Source: Botryotinia globosa (taxonomy: Eukaryota > Ascomycota > Leotiomycetes > Helotiales > Sclerotiniaceae). From it: DNA of 64,000 nt. The notes under the pieces are model-generated. The model was given only the letters and a program-made list of their open reading frames with translations. It did no database searches and was not told where the DNA came from. Position numbers and translations under genes: made by a program. The DNA lies in the NCBI GenBank assembly GCA_014898425.1, contig RCSZ01000008.1:1065501-1129500 (forward strand), given 5' to 3'. How positions within the stretch are numbered: the first letter of the stretch is position 1; each line of letters begins with the position of its first letter. Positions 12,381 through 24,254 of this stretch are shown one piece after another.

Positions 12381-13442
12381 GTTGGAGTAAATGATATGAT
12401 AATGCGATGAATTGAAGAAGATGTTTTGATCTTTGCAGTGCGGGTTATGGCTTAACTTTATATCAACGATCCCCTGAACATTTTGTGTTCAAAGATAGTA
12501 TCAGAGAATGCCCACGATGATATTTACATCCCATCCCGTCGTTTCAATTGGAAACTTTGATTGGTCTCATCGACTTCTAGTTCCGAGTTCTCCATATGAA
12601 GTGCCGAACTAAAATGCTGTGCGCCCCACATTTGTCATTGTTAGATGAGCATTGATAAGTCGTTAGGTTTGAAATGTCTAACGTGGTTTACCATCATGTA
12701 GCTTACTTATATTACGAAAGTTATATGGCTCACATCAAGATTACATCAAAACTAATAAGCTTTCTCAAATATTTTATATTATATTCTAGAAAATTGATAA
12801 TAGCTGTGATTTTTGATATAAAAAACTATTTCTATACATTGACTACTATAATAATTCGAATTTTCAGTAAGTAATTAGATTTTTATACAATTCATGTGAT
12901 TACTAAATATAGAAAATGTATGATTCTGTATAAACAGATTTTATATATAAAAAGGAGAGGCTTATATAACGATCTAGCTTACACGCTGATGAAGATGTTT
13001 TTGCTCGATACACAGACCACATCAGCGCCCTTGACTGCCGCGCTCGGCACCTTAGTGGGGATACGATGATATAGACTTTATGCTGATAAATCACGTTAAG
13101 CTTATGAATACTCCATCATGACTCGATGTGAAGTGTGAAAGCAATAGAGTGTGGAGCTAGATGAGTATAAATAGAAAGGCAAGAACCAAGTAAAAAGGGG
13201 GAACATCATCAAGACATCGATCCTCACATACCATTCTACCCATCGCAGCTCCTCTAAAAGTACTTCCCCATAAAGTGAGCCATTCTACCTCGCTCATAAT
13301 TGTACAAGTTCGACCACATCCATCATCAACTGAACGATCTGCACAAGAAAAGATCACCTCGACGACATCGTACCCATGCGAGGAAAAACATTACTGGTCA
13401 TGAGATGAGCGAAAAGAATGTTTGGTAAAACAAACCTCGAAT
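12381..13442. other. AT-rich intergenic stretch, no gene
   Basis: From about 12650 to 13000 the sequence becomes strongly AT-rich, like the RIP-affected islands further right. Frames at 12674-12874 and 13157-13357 are low-quality translations without motifs. The monooxygenase promoter should lie within the first few hundred bases. Confidence 0.4.
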
Positions 13443-13965
13443 TCAAGTCGCAATACGCCATTGATTTATCACGCCAGGTGAAAAGACTATAAGACGCTGA
13501 TGAGCGGAAGGGAAACCAATTTCGACTTGCCCTCGATAGTTTGTCTCGATAAGAGTAGATCGGGGATGTTGTACTAACTTCTCGGTATCGTGATTCATGA
13601 CCTCTCGTTTGAGCATAAAAGGGTTCATACCAGCGGGATTTGACATATAAGCTTCACACCAAGCTTTCAGCTCATCCGTCTGGTTTCCTCCATCTGCGAT
13701 TACTGCTGCTTCGAAACTGGGGAGCCTGCGACCTCTACAGCGTCTGATATCATTAAGCAAGCACTCAGTTCTCCGTTCAGACCAATACCTCGAGCGAGAA
13801 GATGAGTGATGTCATCCTGAATCAAAAAAATCAGTGGTTTTGTTTGTTTCAATCCTCATACCCATCAAGGGTATGTAATGAGACTGCAGAGGAAGTTGAG
13901 GCGTCGTTGAAAGCTTGATTATCCCCGCGCATCATGGGTGGGGGAAGAGTTGTCGCTTCGCCCAT
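13443..13965 (-). pseudogene. Frameshifted conserved gene of unknown function
   Basis: Reading the minus strand from the ATG at 13965, a Pro/Ser-rich exon runs to a GT donor near 13869. After the AG acceptor (about 13825) a protein-like segment (DDITHLLARGIGLNGELSA) runs in one frame. Then the open frame shifts by one base to 13760-13443, which continues naturally with LNDIRRCRGRRLPSFEAA and ends after NQWRIAT. The three parts join smoothly as protein but need about two frame changes as DNA. I do not recognise the family. The hydrophilic, charged C-terminal half looks like a real conserved domain. It is either a decayed gene or a gene with sequence errors. Confidence 0.45.
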
Positions 13966-14743
13966 TTTCAGACCTCTTCATTCGGTGAGCTATCAGACAC
14001 AATTCTGGCGAGACGATGAGAGAAAAGTCAGGGTTTTGTACTAGAAGATTGATGATGGATCAAATCAAATAGTCGGTTAGACAGTTGAGGGATCCTGAAA
14101 TGGAGACTCCATCCTGTGGAGACTCTCCAATAACATAATCTCTATCCGTGTAGAAGCGGCGCAAAGTGATCATGATTTATATTATGTATTTTGCCGTTAG
14201 TTGTTGCCGTGAGTATTTCCATGAATATCATTGAAAGGTGGAGAATAACTTCGCAGCTTGGGCATCTCAATACGTAGTATCTCAAAGATGATTACTAAGA
14301 ATGCCCGGCGCCGGTCGAAAACAGGATGGGAAGGTGAGAAACCAATCAGGTGTAGTTGTGGGGTATCAACACCCAACGTCTCACGAAATTGATTTTATAT
14401 CTTTGAATCACACCAGTTCTCGTGCAATATCATCTGGAAAAGAACGAGTAGAATGAAAAATACATTTATCGTGGTTGATTTAAATGATAAATAAGGCCAC
14501 TTATCCAACTCAACTGAAAAGATTACAACGACCCCCCTTATGTCAATATTAGAGAACAAATACAACAACTCCATCTAAACTAATCAATTGGGAGTGTATA
14601 CAGTGCCTTTCCTTTCCTCGTGAAGACCTCCAGAGTATTTGTGAAAATTAAGTACAGCTGGGCTCGCAAAACACTCGTGAATATGAAAAGAATAGAATAC
14701 ACATCTTGAAGTGGAATCAGAACAGAGCGCCGGGAAAGTAAGT
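13966..14743. other. Intergenic, no gene seen
   Basis: No supported frame. Short minus-strand frames near 14580-14793 overlap in two registers and carry no motif; they lie at the 3' end of the broken Hsp70-like gene. Confidence 0.35.
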
Positions 14744-17240
14744 TCATCCAAATCGTGCTGGGGTTGTAAAGGAGATCTTTCGACACCGCACAACTATTGT
14801 GTCTTCTGGCACTACAGGTGATGGTAGTGGTAATACCGATGATGACAGTTCATCGATGCTTTGAGAGCGATCTTTTATAGGTAGTCCTATGTTATCGAGT
14901 GTTGTCGGTCGTGGAATCTGGGGCCTCTCCAAGTTTGGAGCCTTTTTGCCCTTTATTCCCCTACGTGGTCGACGTGCTGGCTTATAAAGATCACTTTTTG
15001 GTCGCGGACAAGTAGAGGAAAAGGGATCCTCTAACTCTTTGCTACTTATGTGGTGTTGGCCCAGGAGGAGATTTAAATTCACCGAGTCGTACTTCAGTTT
15101 CTCAAATGGATCGACCAAAGATGGCGTCGGTGTCACTGCATTGACAGAATTGCATGCTTGAGGTGATGCTTCATCAGGATATGTATTGATACCGATATTC
15201 TGACTCGATTTCTTAACATGATTACCACACGTCGAAGCAAATCTGGTCTTATCGGCTATTGTCGAATTTGAAATGTTCGAGCTACGTTCTTCGCGGGTCT
15301 GAGCGCAGTCTCCTGTTAAAATCACTGAAGATATTGTGGTTCCCAGATCGTCGATCTCCACCATGTAATGATTCCCATTTTTGTCCTTCGTTTTGACGAG
15401 GAAGGTTAGAGAGTCTCTGTCTAGGTGGAGTTCGAGGGAGTATTGTATATAGAAATACTCCTTTTTCGTTTTCATTATGGAGTGATCCGGAATTTTTTGG
15501 CGAAAATTGATATTCAAGGAAATAGTTTCTATAGTTTAAAAAAGAATTAGTCAAATATAGGCTATGAAAATGAGAGAAAATATAGATCACATACCGCATT
15601 GTGCCCCTTCAAGTTTCTTTGGAACAGTGAATCTACCTGGTCCGGGATGAACATCCCAAGCATTTATGGTTTCGTGCCAAGAAAGGTCATCTTGTTCACG
15701 GATTAATCGGTCTCGCCAGAGATATTCATTGCTATCTGAGGTGAAAATTTGTTTCGTCGAAATTTTGTCACCCTAAACCAATTCATTAGCCGACTAGAAA
15801 CTGAGTGTCTAGGAAGATAGTGAGAAAAATATTGAGGAAGCAAACCACTTTACCCATCCAATCATGGGCTTTAAATTCCCACGAATGATCAAATTGATTC
15901 CTCGATGGCTGGTAAATCTCACGTGGCCCTTCCTTTTCAGACCATGGGATTTTGTCAAGATGGAATATGAAGACTTTAGGAGCCTTGATTCCACAATATC
16001 AGGATTTGCGGCCATATCGACCGCCCAGCTGCCACTGGCTTGCTTGTTGATGTCAGAATTGTTTCATCGAAACTCTATTTCAGATTCATACCAAACTTCA
16101 TGTTGACAGAATGTGATATCCAATTACTTCCCAAGCTCAAACACGGCGTTTCTAACGATACTCATCGTAGAGTATCCACCACCGAGAATCACACGCTTGA
16201 GTTTGTTAGGATTGAGATACTTCTTGATCCATCGGCCAATGATAACTTACAGTTGGTTTGGTAGGGAGCCGTTCGATAAAGCTCCGTAACTCACTTACAA
16301 TTGAATCAATTGATGTCTTTTTAAAGAATCAAACGATTGTTCTCCTAATGTTTCGTTAGTATATATCGCATGAATGGGATACTAAATCATACCATGATAT
16401 TCTTAGCATGCCAGCTGACCAAGGCGGGGATCTGGCCTCATCTGCACGTATCAAGGCATGACAAAAATCGTAGCAATTATTCGAAGCAAGATGGCCCGGT
16501 ATATTCTTTGCCTTTTGAATCTTCCAAATCCAAAGAGGCAAAAGATCATCAAGTATACGTTTGATGTGATATTCGATGTAGCCATTTTTCTTTTCGAGTA
16601 AAGAGTGAAAATATTTTTTTGCGATGGGCCATACACTTTCGGAGCCATATGGAAGACCTTAAACGTGAATTGTAAGTAATATAGCGGGCGAAGGACATAG
16701 TCTAGAATGAAAGTTGTAGTGGCTACCACACGTACTTACTCAAAAGTAAAATGCCAGCTGGGGACACTTGTGTCACTGAATTCTTGTCTTCATCTAACCC
16801 AACTATTTGGTAAGCATCAATATCCTAAATTGAATCAGCACGATGGGAAGGAAACGGGAAGTGACAGGAGTTTACAAACCACAGTATATCCCCCACAATC
16901 AGCAATAACAATTGCATCATCTTTCTGTACGATTGTAAGCGTTGGAGGTCATTGAAGAATGAAAACTTACACCCAAAATTTTCCACTCTTGAGATACTCT
17001 CGAAAAAATGCCTCTGTTTCAGAAACAAACTTGATCTGACGACGAGTAAATCCAAGAGATTCTGCAGCATCTTGAAACACTTTGTAAGTAGACATCTGCC
17101 AGCCTGATGGTTTTCCAAAAACTAGACAAACATCTCCCACAACACCCGTAATGCGGAATGTAGGAGATTACTAATGCTCTTCCAAGTATATATTTTCCTT
17201 TTACCCAATCACTTTGCATCTCCAGTGCAAAAGGAGACAA
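14744..17240 (-). pseudogene. Broken Hsp70/HSPA12-like ATPase gene
   Basis: Exon-like pieces on the minus strand spell out an actin-fold ATPase in order. About 17165-16974 gives GKPSGWQMSTYKVFQDAAES and SETEAFFREY. 16933-16890 gives the phosphate-binding loop VIADCGGYTV. 16828-16735 begins DIDAYQ. 16650-16393 is a helical segment. 16327-16250 reads SIVSELRSFIERLPTKP, and 16252-16125 reads KRVILGGGYSTM. About 16060-15846 contains SWAVDMAANPDIVESRLLKS, and 15774-15598 starts GDKISTKQ. A beta-rich/Ser-rich tail runs to 14744. Between them are an in-frame TGA, a frame change before VIIGRW, and further stops around 16130-16080. No single splice pattern I tried gives an intact frame. Fungal HSPA12-like proteins are around 550-650 residues. 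The N-terminal ATP-binding segment was not found. Confidence 0.65.
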
Positions 17241-18149
17241 AGTGATTGCATGTTGCTATAGAAATGTGACTTACCTTGCACTGTGCGAAGCCGCACATGC
17301 ACCGTCTACCTAGCAACCCTTCTGTAATATCTGCAACGTATCCGTGATCGGTTATTGAACCAAAGTGTCGGGTGTTGAAGCGGTGATGCGGGGGACCTTT
17401 CAAACAAGAGCTTTTAATGAATCCCGCATACCTACCTGGGTTTTCCATTCCAGGTTGACTTTAGAGGAGGAGCCTTCGCTCGACGCCACCAAGTGGCGCG
17501 ATATCAAATCGAGCCGCGATCCATGGATATCCACAGAAAGCTTCAAATCACCACACCGAGTGCGTCTGCATAGCACCTGATATGTCGATACCTGTCTTCA
17601 TTGCGGAACACTGGCATTATATTCCTTGATCAATCCCATATGATTCGCCTCATTTGCTCGAATGGCCTCTGTTATTATGCGTGTCCCGATATTGAGTCAT
17701 TTTTGTGCAAATCTAGACACCCCGATCCGAGTTTCTTTGATTTTCCTTCGGGTACTACTAGACAATTCTCAAGCTCCAAAACTCTCTTGGTTATCAGGAC
17801 TAGAGAAAAGAATATTGAGAACAAACGTCGGGGTGTTGTCATGTTTTGGATCAAGGAATCCACTGGACAACCTGACTAGAGATATTTGAAAAGGTCAAGA
17901 TAAGCAACACACAGTTTATTTATTGTTTATCTTCTATTGTTTATTGTTCCTTTTCTGGATTGTGGTTGCGTTTCTCGATAGCCTAAGACTACCTAGTATT
18001 TTGTTTTCAGTATTGGGCGTTCTAGCATCTATTTGCAAGCACTCGATTTATCAAGCGCGTGAGTCTATCTATACATGTAATATCTTCATACTCATTCCAG
18101 CAGAAGGTCATCATCTTCGAACAATTCACTTGTTCAACACTTGTTCAAA
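17241..18149. other. Gap upstream of cysteine-knuckle gene
   Basis: Minus-strand remnants at 17448-17209 may be the degraded N-terminal exons of the Hsp70-like gene, but I could not align them to the family. Plus-strand frames at 17601-17889 look random. The last 200 nt, A/C-rich before the ATG at 18150, probably form the promoter and 5' UTR of the next gene. Confidence 0.35.
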
Positions 18150-18918
18150 ATGCCGACAGACACCATCAGCGAAACTACAATTCGGAGGAGGGAAAACGCC
18201 GAGCGAAAAAGAGTCAAGGAAGAGAAAGACAATGGGAGAAAAGCAAAGAAGATTAAAGATTTGACTGACATCGGGACTGAACGTTCGCCAGCATGTGAAA
18301 GCTGTCTGTCAAGAGAAGTCAAGTGTATTGTGTTCCCTCCAAACTACAACTTCGATTCAACAAGCCATCTACTCCGACGCTGTGAGTTGTGCTCTGAGAA
18401 CAAGACCAATTGTGTGTACGACTTGAAGGATGCCGATGGAAAGTGTAACCACTGTCACATACACAAAATGGAATGTACAAGGCGGCCGAAAAGAATGGAA
18501 AATTTGCTTTCCAAACAGCGAACAATGCGATGTCTAAATTGCAGTAAGTGCAACCATGTCACATTGACTTCCCTCAATTACTAGCAACTATTCTCTTGGT
18601 GGTGTACCCTAACTTCTTTGCACTTTTTGATTTCTATCATTGAAATTTACTAATCGAAATGCCATAGTGAAACTCAACAATAAATGTAGCTTGCCAGTAG
18701 ATCCAAAGATGTCGGAAGCTCTCAACATGCCACAGGCTCCGAGGATTCTGGGGGTAAAGCGACATGTCTTTGCTGTCCACACAGCGCCATGGTACAAGAG
18801 CTTGTCACAGGGCGACCAAAACAAATACAAAGCTGAGGAAATACAAGTCTCTGGTATTCCAAAGTCTGGCGGACCTTGTCAGCGCTGTATTGTACGCGGA
18901 TTACCATGTCGGTGTTAA
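18150..18918 (+). CDS. Protein with five CX2CX6C cysteine knuckles, 214 aa
   Basis: Two exons: 18150-18543 and 18668-18918. The start is the first ATG of the frame, with A at -3. A very basic, Lys/Arg/Glu-rich N-terminus (residues 10-40) looks like a nuclear-localisation segment. Then come five C-x2-C-x6-C units at C49/52/59, C78/81/88, C99/102/109, C128/131/138 and C202/205/212. The fourth is assembled exactly by the splice, which supports the intron. The spacing is that of one half of a fungal Zn2Cys6 cluster, but in Zn2Cys6 proteins two such halves occur once. I know no named family with this array. Likely a zinc-binding, possibly DNA-binding nuclear protein (inference). A second frame continues past the stop; see the next entry. 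Confidence 0.6.
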
Positions 18919-19282
18919 ACCCAAATTCGAAATTGCAGAGTTCACTCGGCCGAGCAGATGCGCACTTTGCATCGTTGACGAGAGCACGGCCGAAAACATC
19001 AGCAGAAGTTGTACATTGAACGATGATGAGATAACCCATGCTGAGCACGAGGCAAGCCTTCCGATTTTTACAGGAAATGTTCCTCTGCTCTGGGACCTTT
19101 CTGGCCTGGAGAAGCCCACACCAGCTCCGTTAAAATGTACCAACAACAAATCTTCTACGTGTATTCCATCACCACTGGAGAGCGAAGTAATCATACAGTA
19201 TCCGCTTGAATCTGCAGACGTACAAGAACGCCTTGACGCGATTGATCGCTTTGTCGATTACACTTTAGTTGTGAGGTATTAA
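18919..19282 (+). pseudogene. Possible frameshifted C-terminal extension of the cysteine-knuckle gene
   Basis: Immediately after the TAA that ends the cysteine-knuckle gene, another plus frame stays open to 19282. It is protein-like: acidic, Pro/Ser-rich, containing RCALC and a second Cys further on. It has no ATG of its own past the junction and overlaps the upstream frame. It could be the original C-terminus separated by a one-base change, or noncoding. Confidence 0.25.
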
Positions 19283-19777
19283 GGTTATATACTTTCGGGT
19301 GGGATGACTAGTGCAAATCGATAAAAGTCTACCTAGATGGCGAGGTACGAAGTCAATATCAGAGACAGTGCACCGCAGAATTGAGGGTAAAAGAAGATAT
19401 TGAAGAAATCTTCCCATGTCTCATATCCACTCTTGCTTGACACCTTCCTCGATCTTTCTCCACATCTTTGGCGATCTTAGAACTAGCGAGTCATATAATT
19501 GGCGGATATAAGAATATAGGAGATCCTACCGCAACATCCGCGGTCTACTTATATCGACCCGCGCTCTTAAGATTGTGAATCTGTTGCTACTTTCTCACTT
19601 CGGGACCTTTTGAGGGCGAAAGGATGAATATAAGAGAGAAGAATCTACTCGGCTGATATCCATGGGATAACAATCAATTAATACCATCAATTTTCGAACT
19701 CAACCGAAACTCACATACTGGTACTCCCTATCCATATGGTCCTTTTTCATCCGACGGATCAAGTATTATCTACCAAA
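19283..19777. other. Promoter region of the monocarboxylate-type porter
   Basis: About 490 nt without a credible frame. It contains a small GC/AT patchwork with GATA-like and CCGCGG sites, not interpretable by eye. The weak in-frame ATG at 19736 lies inside it. Confidence 0.3.
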
Positions 19778-21271
19778 ATGGATCAAAATACTTCGGCTGG
19801 AGGTTCCATCGAATCCAAGGGAGAACAATTATCGGGTGAGGATTCTGAGATTGTTGCCGAAGAACTACCTCAAGTTGCACCGAATCCTCATGCCGATATT
19901 CCAAATGGAGGAGTTGTTGCATGGCTTCAAGTGGTTGGGAGTTTCTTCTTATTCTTCAATTCATGGTATGATTTTCATTCCAAGGAATGGCACCCAATTA
20001 AAGCTGACAATGACAACAGGGGTATAGTAAATATGTTTGGTGCATTCCAAACTTTTTATGAAAATGATTTACTATCTCATGAATCACCATCTAACATTTC
20101 TTGGATTGGTTCTATACAAGCTTTCTTGCTCTTACTTGTGGGGGTTTTCACTGGTCCTCTCTTCGGTAATCCTTCCCCCGTTACCTCTCTTAAGATAACG
20201 AATTGCTAACTTTCTACTAGATGCCGGTCTCTTTCGTCCCCTTCTGTGCACTGGAACATTTATGGTTGTCTTCGGCATGATGATGACATCTATCTCCACA
20301 AGCTACTGGCAAATTGTCCTTGCACAAGCTATGTGTATGGGGGTTGGATTGGGTTGTCTTTTTATTCCTAGTGTCGCGATCGTTTCTACTTATTTCTCAA
20401 CACGGAAAGCTTTCGCAACTGGGATTGCGGCGAGTGGAAGCTCACTTGGTAAGTCATTTTCTCATTGGTTATCATACCATTGAACACAGTGGTATCGAAT
20501 CAGCAGCTAATATTCTCAGGTGGCGTACTTTACCCGATCATTTTTCATAATCTTCAACCCAAAATCGGCTTTGGTTGGACAACACGAGCCCTTGGATTTA
20601 TTTTCCTCGCTACCCTTTCCATCTCCATCAGCATAATGAAGATGCGTGTGAAGCCATCACAAAAGCGAAAGCTGATAGATCTGGCAGCATTTAAAGAACC
20701 ACCATACTTGTTCTTTACTATCGCTCTCTTTTTCGGGTTCATGGGTCTTAATATTCCCTTCTATTACATTTCTTCCTACGCCATGGATGATAAAATTATG
20801 AATTCAAACTCGGCATTCTACATGTTGAGTACCATCAATGCGGCATCTATCTTTGGTCGTATAATTCCCAACTACTTTGCCGATAAACTTGGACCCTTAA
20901 ATATCATCATACCAGGAACGCTCATCGCAAGTGTTGTAGCCTTTGGCTGGACTGGCGTTCATTCTGTTGGCGGTCTGGTCGTATTCGCCCTTCTTTATGG
21001 ATTTTCCACAGGGTGTTTCGTGTCGATTCCACCCACGATCGTCGTAACGCTGAGCCCTCACATGGGCGTCGTAGGCACGAGAATGGGTATGGCTTTTGCA
21101 ATTGGTGGATTGGGTCTTTTGATCGGTACACCAGTCGCTGGACAGATCCTCTCGAGTTCCGGATATGTTCCTACCATAGCATTCTGTGGAGCATTGCTTA
21201 TTGCAACAGTGGCTTTTTTCATTGCAGCTAGGTTGAGCAAAACTGGGATGCATGTGAAGAAGTTCGCTTGA
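19778..21271 (+). CDS. MFS monocarboxylate-porter-like protein, 437 aa
   Basis: Four exons: 19778-19965, 20020-20165, 20221-20448, 20520-21271. The ATG at 19778 has the context CAAAATGG, much better than the in-frame ATG at 19736 (14 residues longer). The family signature PNGGVVAWLQVVGSFFLFFN lies before TM1, and FGAFQTFYENDLLS follows, as in fungal monocarboxylate porters (MCP/SLC16-like, relatives of yeast Mch). Then GLGCLFIPSVAIVSTYF and YFSTRKAFATGIAASGSSLG in TM4-5, and NAASIFGRIIPNYFADKLG in the second half. About 12 membrane segments. Substrates of fungal members are poorly defined (riboflavin, organic acids and others), so the substrate is not predicted. Confidence 0.87.
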
Positions 21272-21880
21272 TTCGGGACAAAGTTATCATGGGATAGATA
21301 CGGGAAAACGGACGAGTAACACGAATTATAGAATAGCATGGATATGAGCTTTTAAAAAAAGCGAACGTTACCATAGATTAATGACTTGTAAAATAGATTT
21401 CAAGATGGCGTTGGTTTAGAAAAGTATATACGCAACTACCACAAATACACTCTCGTTCTTTTGAGCTCCATGAGACATCACCTTCAGCTTGTTCTTATTA
21501 TTCGTCCTTCTGCTTTAAACATCATTGAAGTCAATATGAAGTTCACGGAAGTGCCGCTTCCTCTCAGCTGTCAACGACAAATCGCACGTACAGTTCCTCA
21601 AAGAACCATCCACAGCAACATCTAAATCAGTATCATAGATTCGCTAACATCAAGATGCAAGAAGCATACTACAAAAACCCAATCCTCAGGATATTCCTAG
21701 TAAGCCCCAAGTCTCCAACCACCAATTTTACTCTTTTCCGCAACGTCTTTTATTGAGTGAAAGTATCAAATCCAAAATAATCCCATCAATTTCCAAACCC
21801 CCAACTGCACAGTGCCCTAACACTATGTTCACCTTCTCTATCCATCGCATTTTTCGCAGGCACCAAGGGAACCTTGAGAA
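21272..21880. other. Convergent intergenic region
   Basis: About 610 nt between two genes transcribed towards each other. It should contain both 3' UTRs and no promoter. No frame or repeat stands out. Confidence 0.35.
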
Positions 21881-22489
21881 CTAAATCCACATTAGTTTTC
21901 CCCCCTGCCAAGAACACAACACACACTTACGAGTCGAGATATCTCTAATAGACTCCTTAGCAATTCTCCTTCCCAAATCAATAGGTTCCTCATCTTCATA
22001 AACCGCTCTCACATGACCCTTCTCATCCTTCACCATTCTTCCCCTGCGAATCGGTTTCGGTTTTCGGAAAAGTTTCCCTGCAGTTTGGCTGTCTCGACGA
22101 CTGGCACTATTCGCATTCTTATACCTATTCCCCGATTTACATTTCCGCGCAGACTTTCCAATGAAAACCTCTCGACTCTTTCCCATTTTCTCACTCAGAT
22201 TCGCGATTTTTGCTTCTCCGATATAATACACTTTGATGTCTTCACCGTACTCGAAAATGACGGCATGGCCCTCACAAGTTAGATGTTCGTCGTTGAATAT
22301 AGAGGTTCGTCGAGAAGTAAATGGTCCCTTGGAACAAAAATGCATGGTTCCCCATCCACTTGCGTATCCTGAGTCTATGGATGCGGAATTGGAATGTGAT
22401 GTTATAGGGGGCTTGGGGTCGGTGTTACTGCGTGTGCGGGTTTGGTGAAGGGTTGAGGATACGAGAGGTTTGTTTGTGAGGAAGGGCAT
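21881..22489 (-). CDS. Hypothetical basic protein, 202 aa
   Basis: Open from the ATG at 22489 to the TAG at 21881. A Ser/Thr-rich, disordered N-terminus (to about residue 50) is followed by a short ordered stretch (LTCEGHAVIFEYGEDIKVYY) and a Lys/Arg-rich C-terminal half. No signal peptide, membrane helix or recognised domain. Near the 3' end, GTAAGTGTG...TTGGCAG mark a donor- and acceptor-like pair only about 26 nt apart; removing it would change the last few residues, but it is shorter than usual fungal introns. I do not recognise a family. The ordered core and a normal start and stop make it more likely a gene than chance. Confidence 0.5.
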   Translation of the reverse strand: MPFLTNKPLVSSTLHQTRTRSNTDPKPPITSHSNSASIDSGYASGWGTMHFCSKGPFTSRRTSIFNDEHLTCEGHAVIFEYGEDIKVYYIGEAKIANLSEKMGKSREVFIGKSARKCKSGNRYKNANSASRRDSQTAGKLFRKPKPIRRGRMVKDEKGHVRAVYEDEEPIDLGRRIAKESIRDISTRKCVLCSWQGGKLMWI

Positions 22490-23143
22490 GCTAACATGAG
22501 ATACGATGGCGTGGGTTGGGATTGAATGGAATGAAATGGGGTGTTTGTGGAGTAGAAGGTTAGTGTTAAGGTTACTCGAGAATAATGATTCTCCACTATG
22601 ACTATGGATAGTCTCGAGATGCTATATTTTAAGATATTACCAACATTTGCATGGCATCTTTCTTCGGTCACTTTTATGAGAAAAAAGTCGCTGTGGCAGT
22701 AAAACAGGATTTATGAAGGTTAGTTGAAAGTTTGACCTGGAGTGGTGCGCGCTTTGAGTGGGGCGGAGGTTGGCGGTTAGCGGTTGTGAGTTTGCCTTGC
22801 ACCAGCCTCTTGAAGGATCAACGGTTGGTTTCTCTTCTGTATACAACAGATGATCAAGAGCTGACGGGATTTATGACGCAAGTTGATATCAGTGTTCTGA
22901 ATACTTTGTTGTTCGAGAAAATTGAAGAACAGCCAATCAAGAATTCAAGAGGAAAAGGAGCAGAAACTCCATACTTCATGAGCGTAGAGAAAAGATAGTT
23001 TCAATGATATAAATACAAATAAGCTAACTAACAGAACAACCATATCAAGAGAAACTTTGATAAAATAATAAAACATCTGCTGGAAACGAAGGGAAAGAGC
23101 GAAAATAGAAGAAAATTACGTCGTGACTTCTACACCTTCACCA
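22490..23143. other. Gap between two minus-strand hypothetical genes
   Basis: The plus-strand frame 22732-22998 and minus frame 22846-22637 have no motif and poor composition. Probably promoter and 5' UTR of the 202-aa gene plus the 3' UTR of the 350-aa gene. Confidence 0.35.
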
Positions 23144-24254
23144 TTATGCATACTGCCCTCCCTTATGTTCACGAAGACGATGATTGAGAGGAGCCAAATC
23201 GATTTTGTAATTGTAAATCTGATAGGAGTGAGGTTTATGAACATTGTGTTGTACTCTCGCCAGAGATTCATTCTGACCTTCAGTCCTTGCAGCTTTTGGG
23301 ACCGAGGAATTGGGATTGTCCCTTCTCCTAGAAGATGGCTTATGTCCATTGTGGGAGGAATCGTAGTCATCATTTTTATCGTGAGAGGGCTTCCTATTTT
23401 CTTTATCTTGATGATAATTTCGGTCTGTTAACGTTCTTGGAGGATGATGATTCGGCGTAGTTTTACCATTGCGATCTCTCTTGGGTAAATCGATGCCATC
23501 ATTGGAGGGCTTGACTAATTTATTGTTAAGTTATTCCTCTTTCAAAATAAGTGATGAAACACAGAAACATACCTTTCACATCTCTCACACGATGTCTACT
23601 CGAATTTCTACCATCTCTTCCACGGTAGTTTTTTTCCGGATCAGATACAATACCAGAGTCTTCGCCAAGATTCCTTGTTTTGTACACGGTATCAAGTGAG
23701 CGTGGTTCAAGATATGAAGTTTCTGCTGATGAATTTGGATATGGTGATTTTGGATAAGTTGAAGACGAAACTGGCGATGTGGTTTTTCGTGGGGCCAACG
23801 AATTCTTCGAACTAGAACGACTGCTTGGAATTTTTGGTCTAGCCGTGGATCGACTACGAGTCGAAACTCTACGTTGGACTGGTTTAATAGAGGCATTGTC
23901 ACTGCTTGAAAAACTCCCGTCTCTCACAAGATTTTTAGACCCAACACCTTTACACTTGAATTCAAGATTCCCATCATCTTCATCATCTTCATCATCCGGG
24001 CTACTTGATCTGCGGAAGAGCGATCTCACACCTCCGCTCTGCTTTGGTGATTTGGGTAGTTTCGGGCTGGGTTCGCCAGTTGAAGAAGTATGCCATGATT
24101 TTAATGTGAATATACCGGGACGATGAGATGGTCCGCCTTCGACATAATCTGAATGTCTTCGTTCTTGCTTTGGCCTATCACTATTAGATCGTACTGAGGT
24201 GGTAGCTGGGCCTTTCACCGCTTTGTGCTTGCTTCTTCCAAAAAACTCTTGCAT
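23144..24254 (-). CDS. Disordered Ser/Arg/Pro-rich protein, 350 aa
   Basis: Two exons: 24254-23573 and 23514-23144 (1053 nt, junction frame-consistent). The start is the first ATG of the frame. The whole protein is low-complexity: Ser/Arg/Lys/Pro-rich, an acidic block DDEDDEDD near residue 95, many SP/SxxS sites and a His/Asn/Asp-rich C-terminus. No membrane or enzyme motif. Such proteins in fungi are often kinase substrates or scaffolds, but nothing here is specific. It lies 650 nt from the 202-aa hypothetical gene on the same strand, with no evidence that they are linked. Confidence 0.6.

Noticed and set aside
12808..12826. 18-base match (GTGATTTTTGATATAAAA) to the palindromic element
   Set aside because: Flanks do not match; in AT-rich DNA this may be chance.
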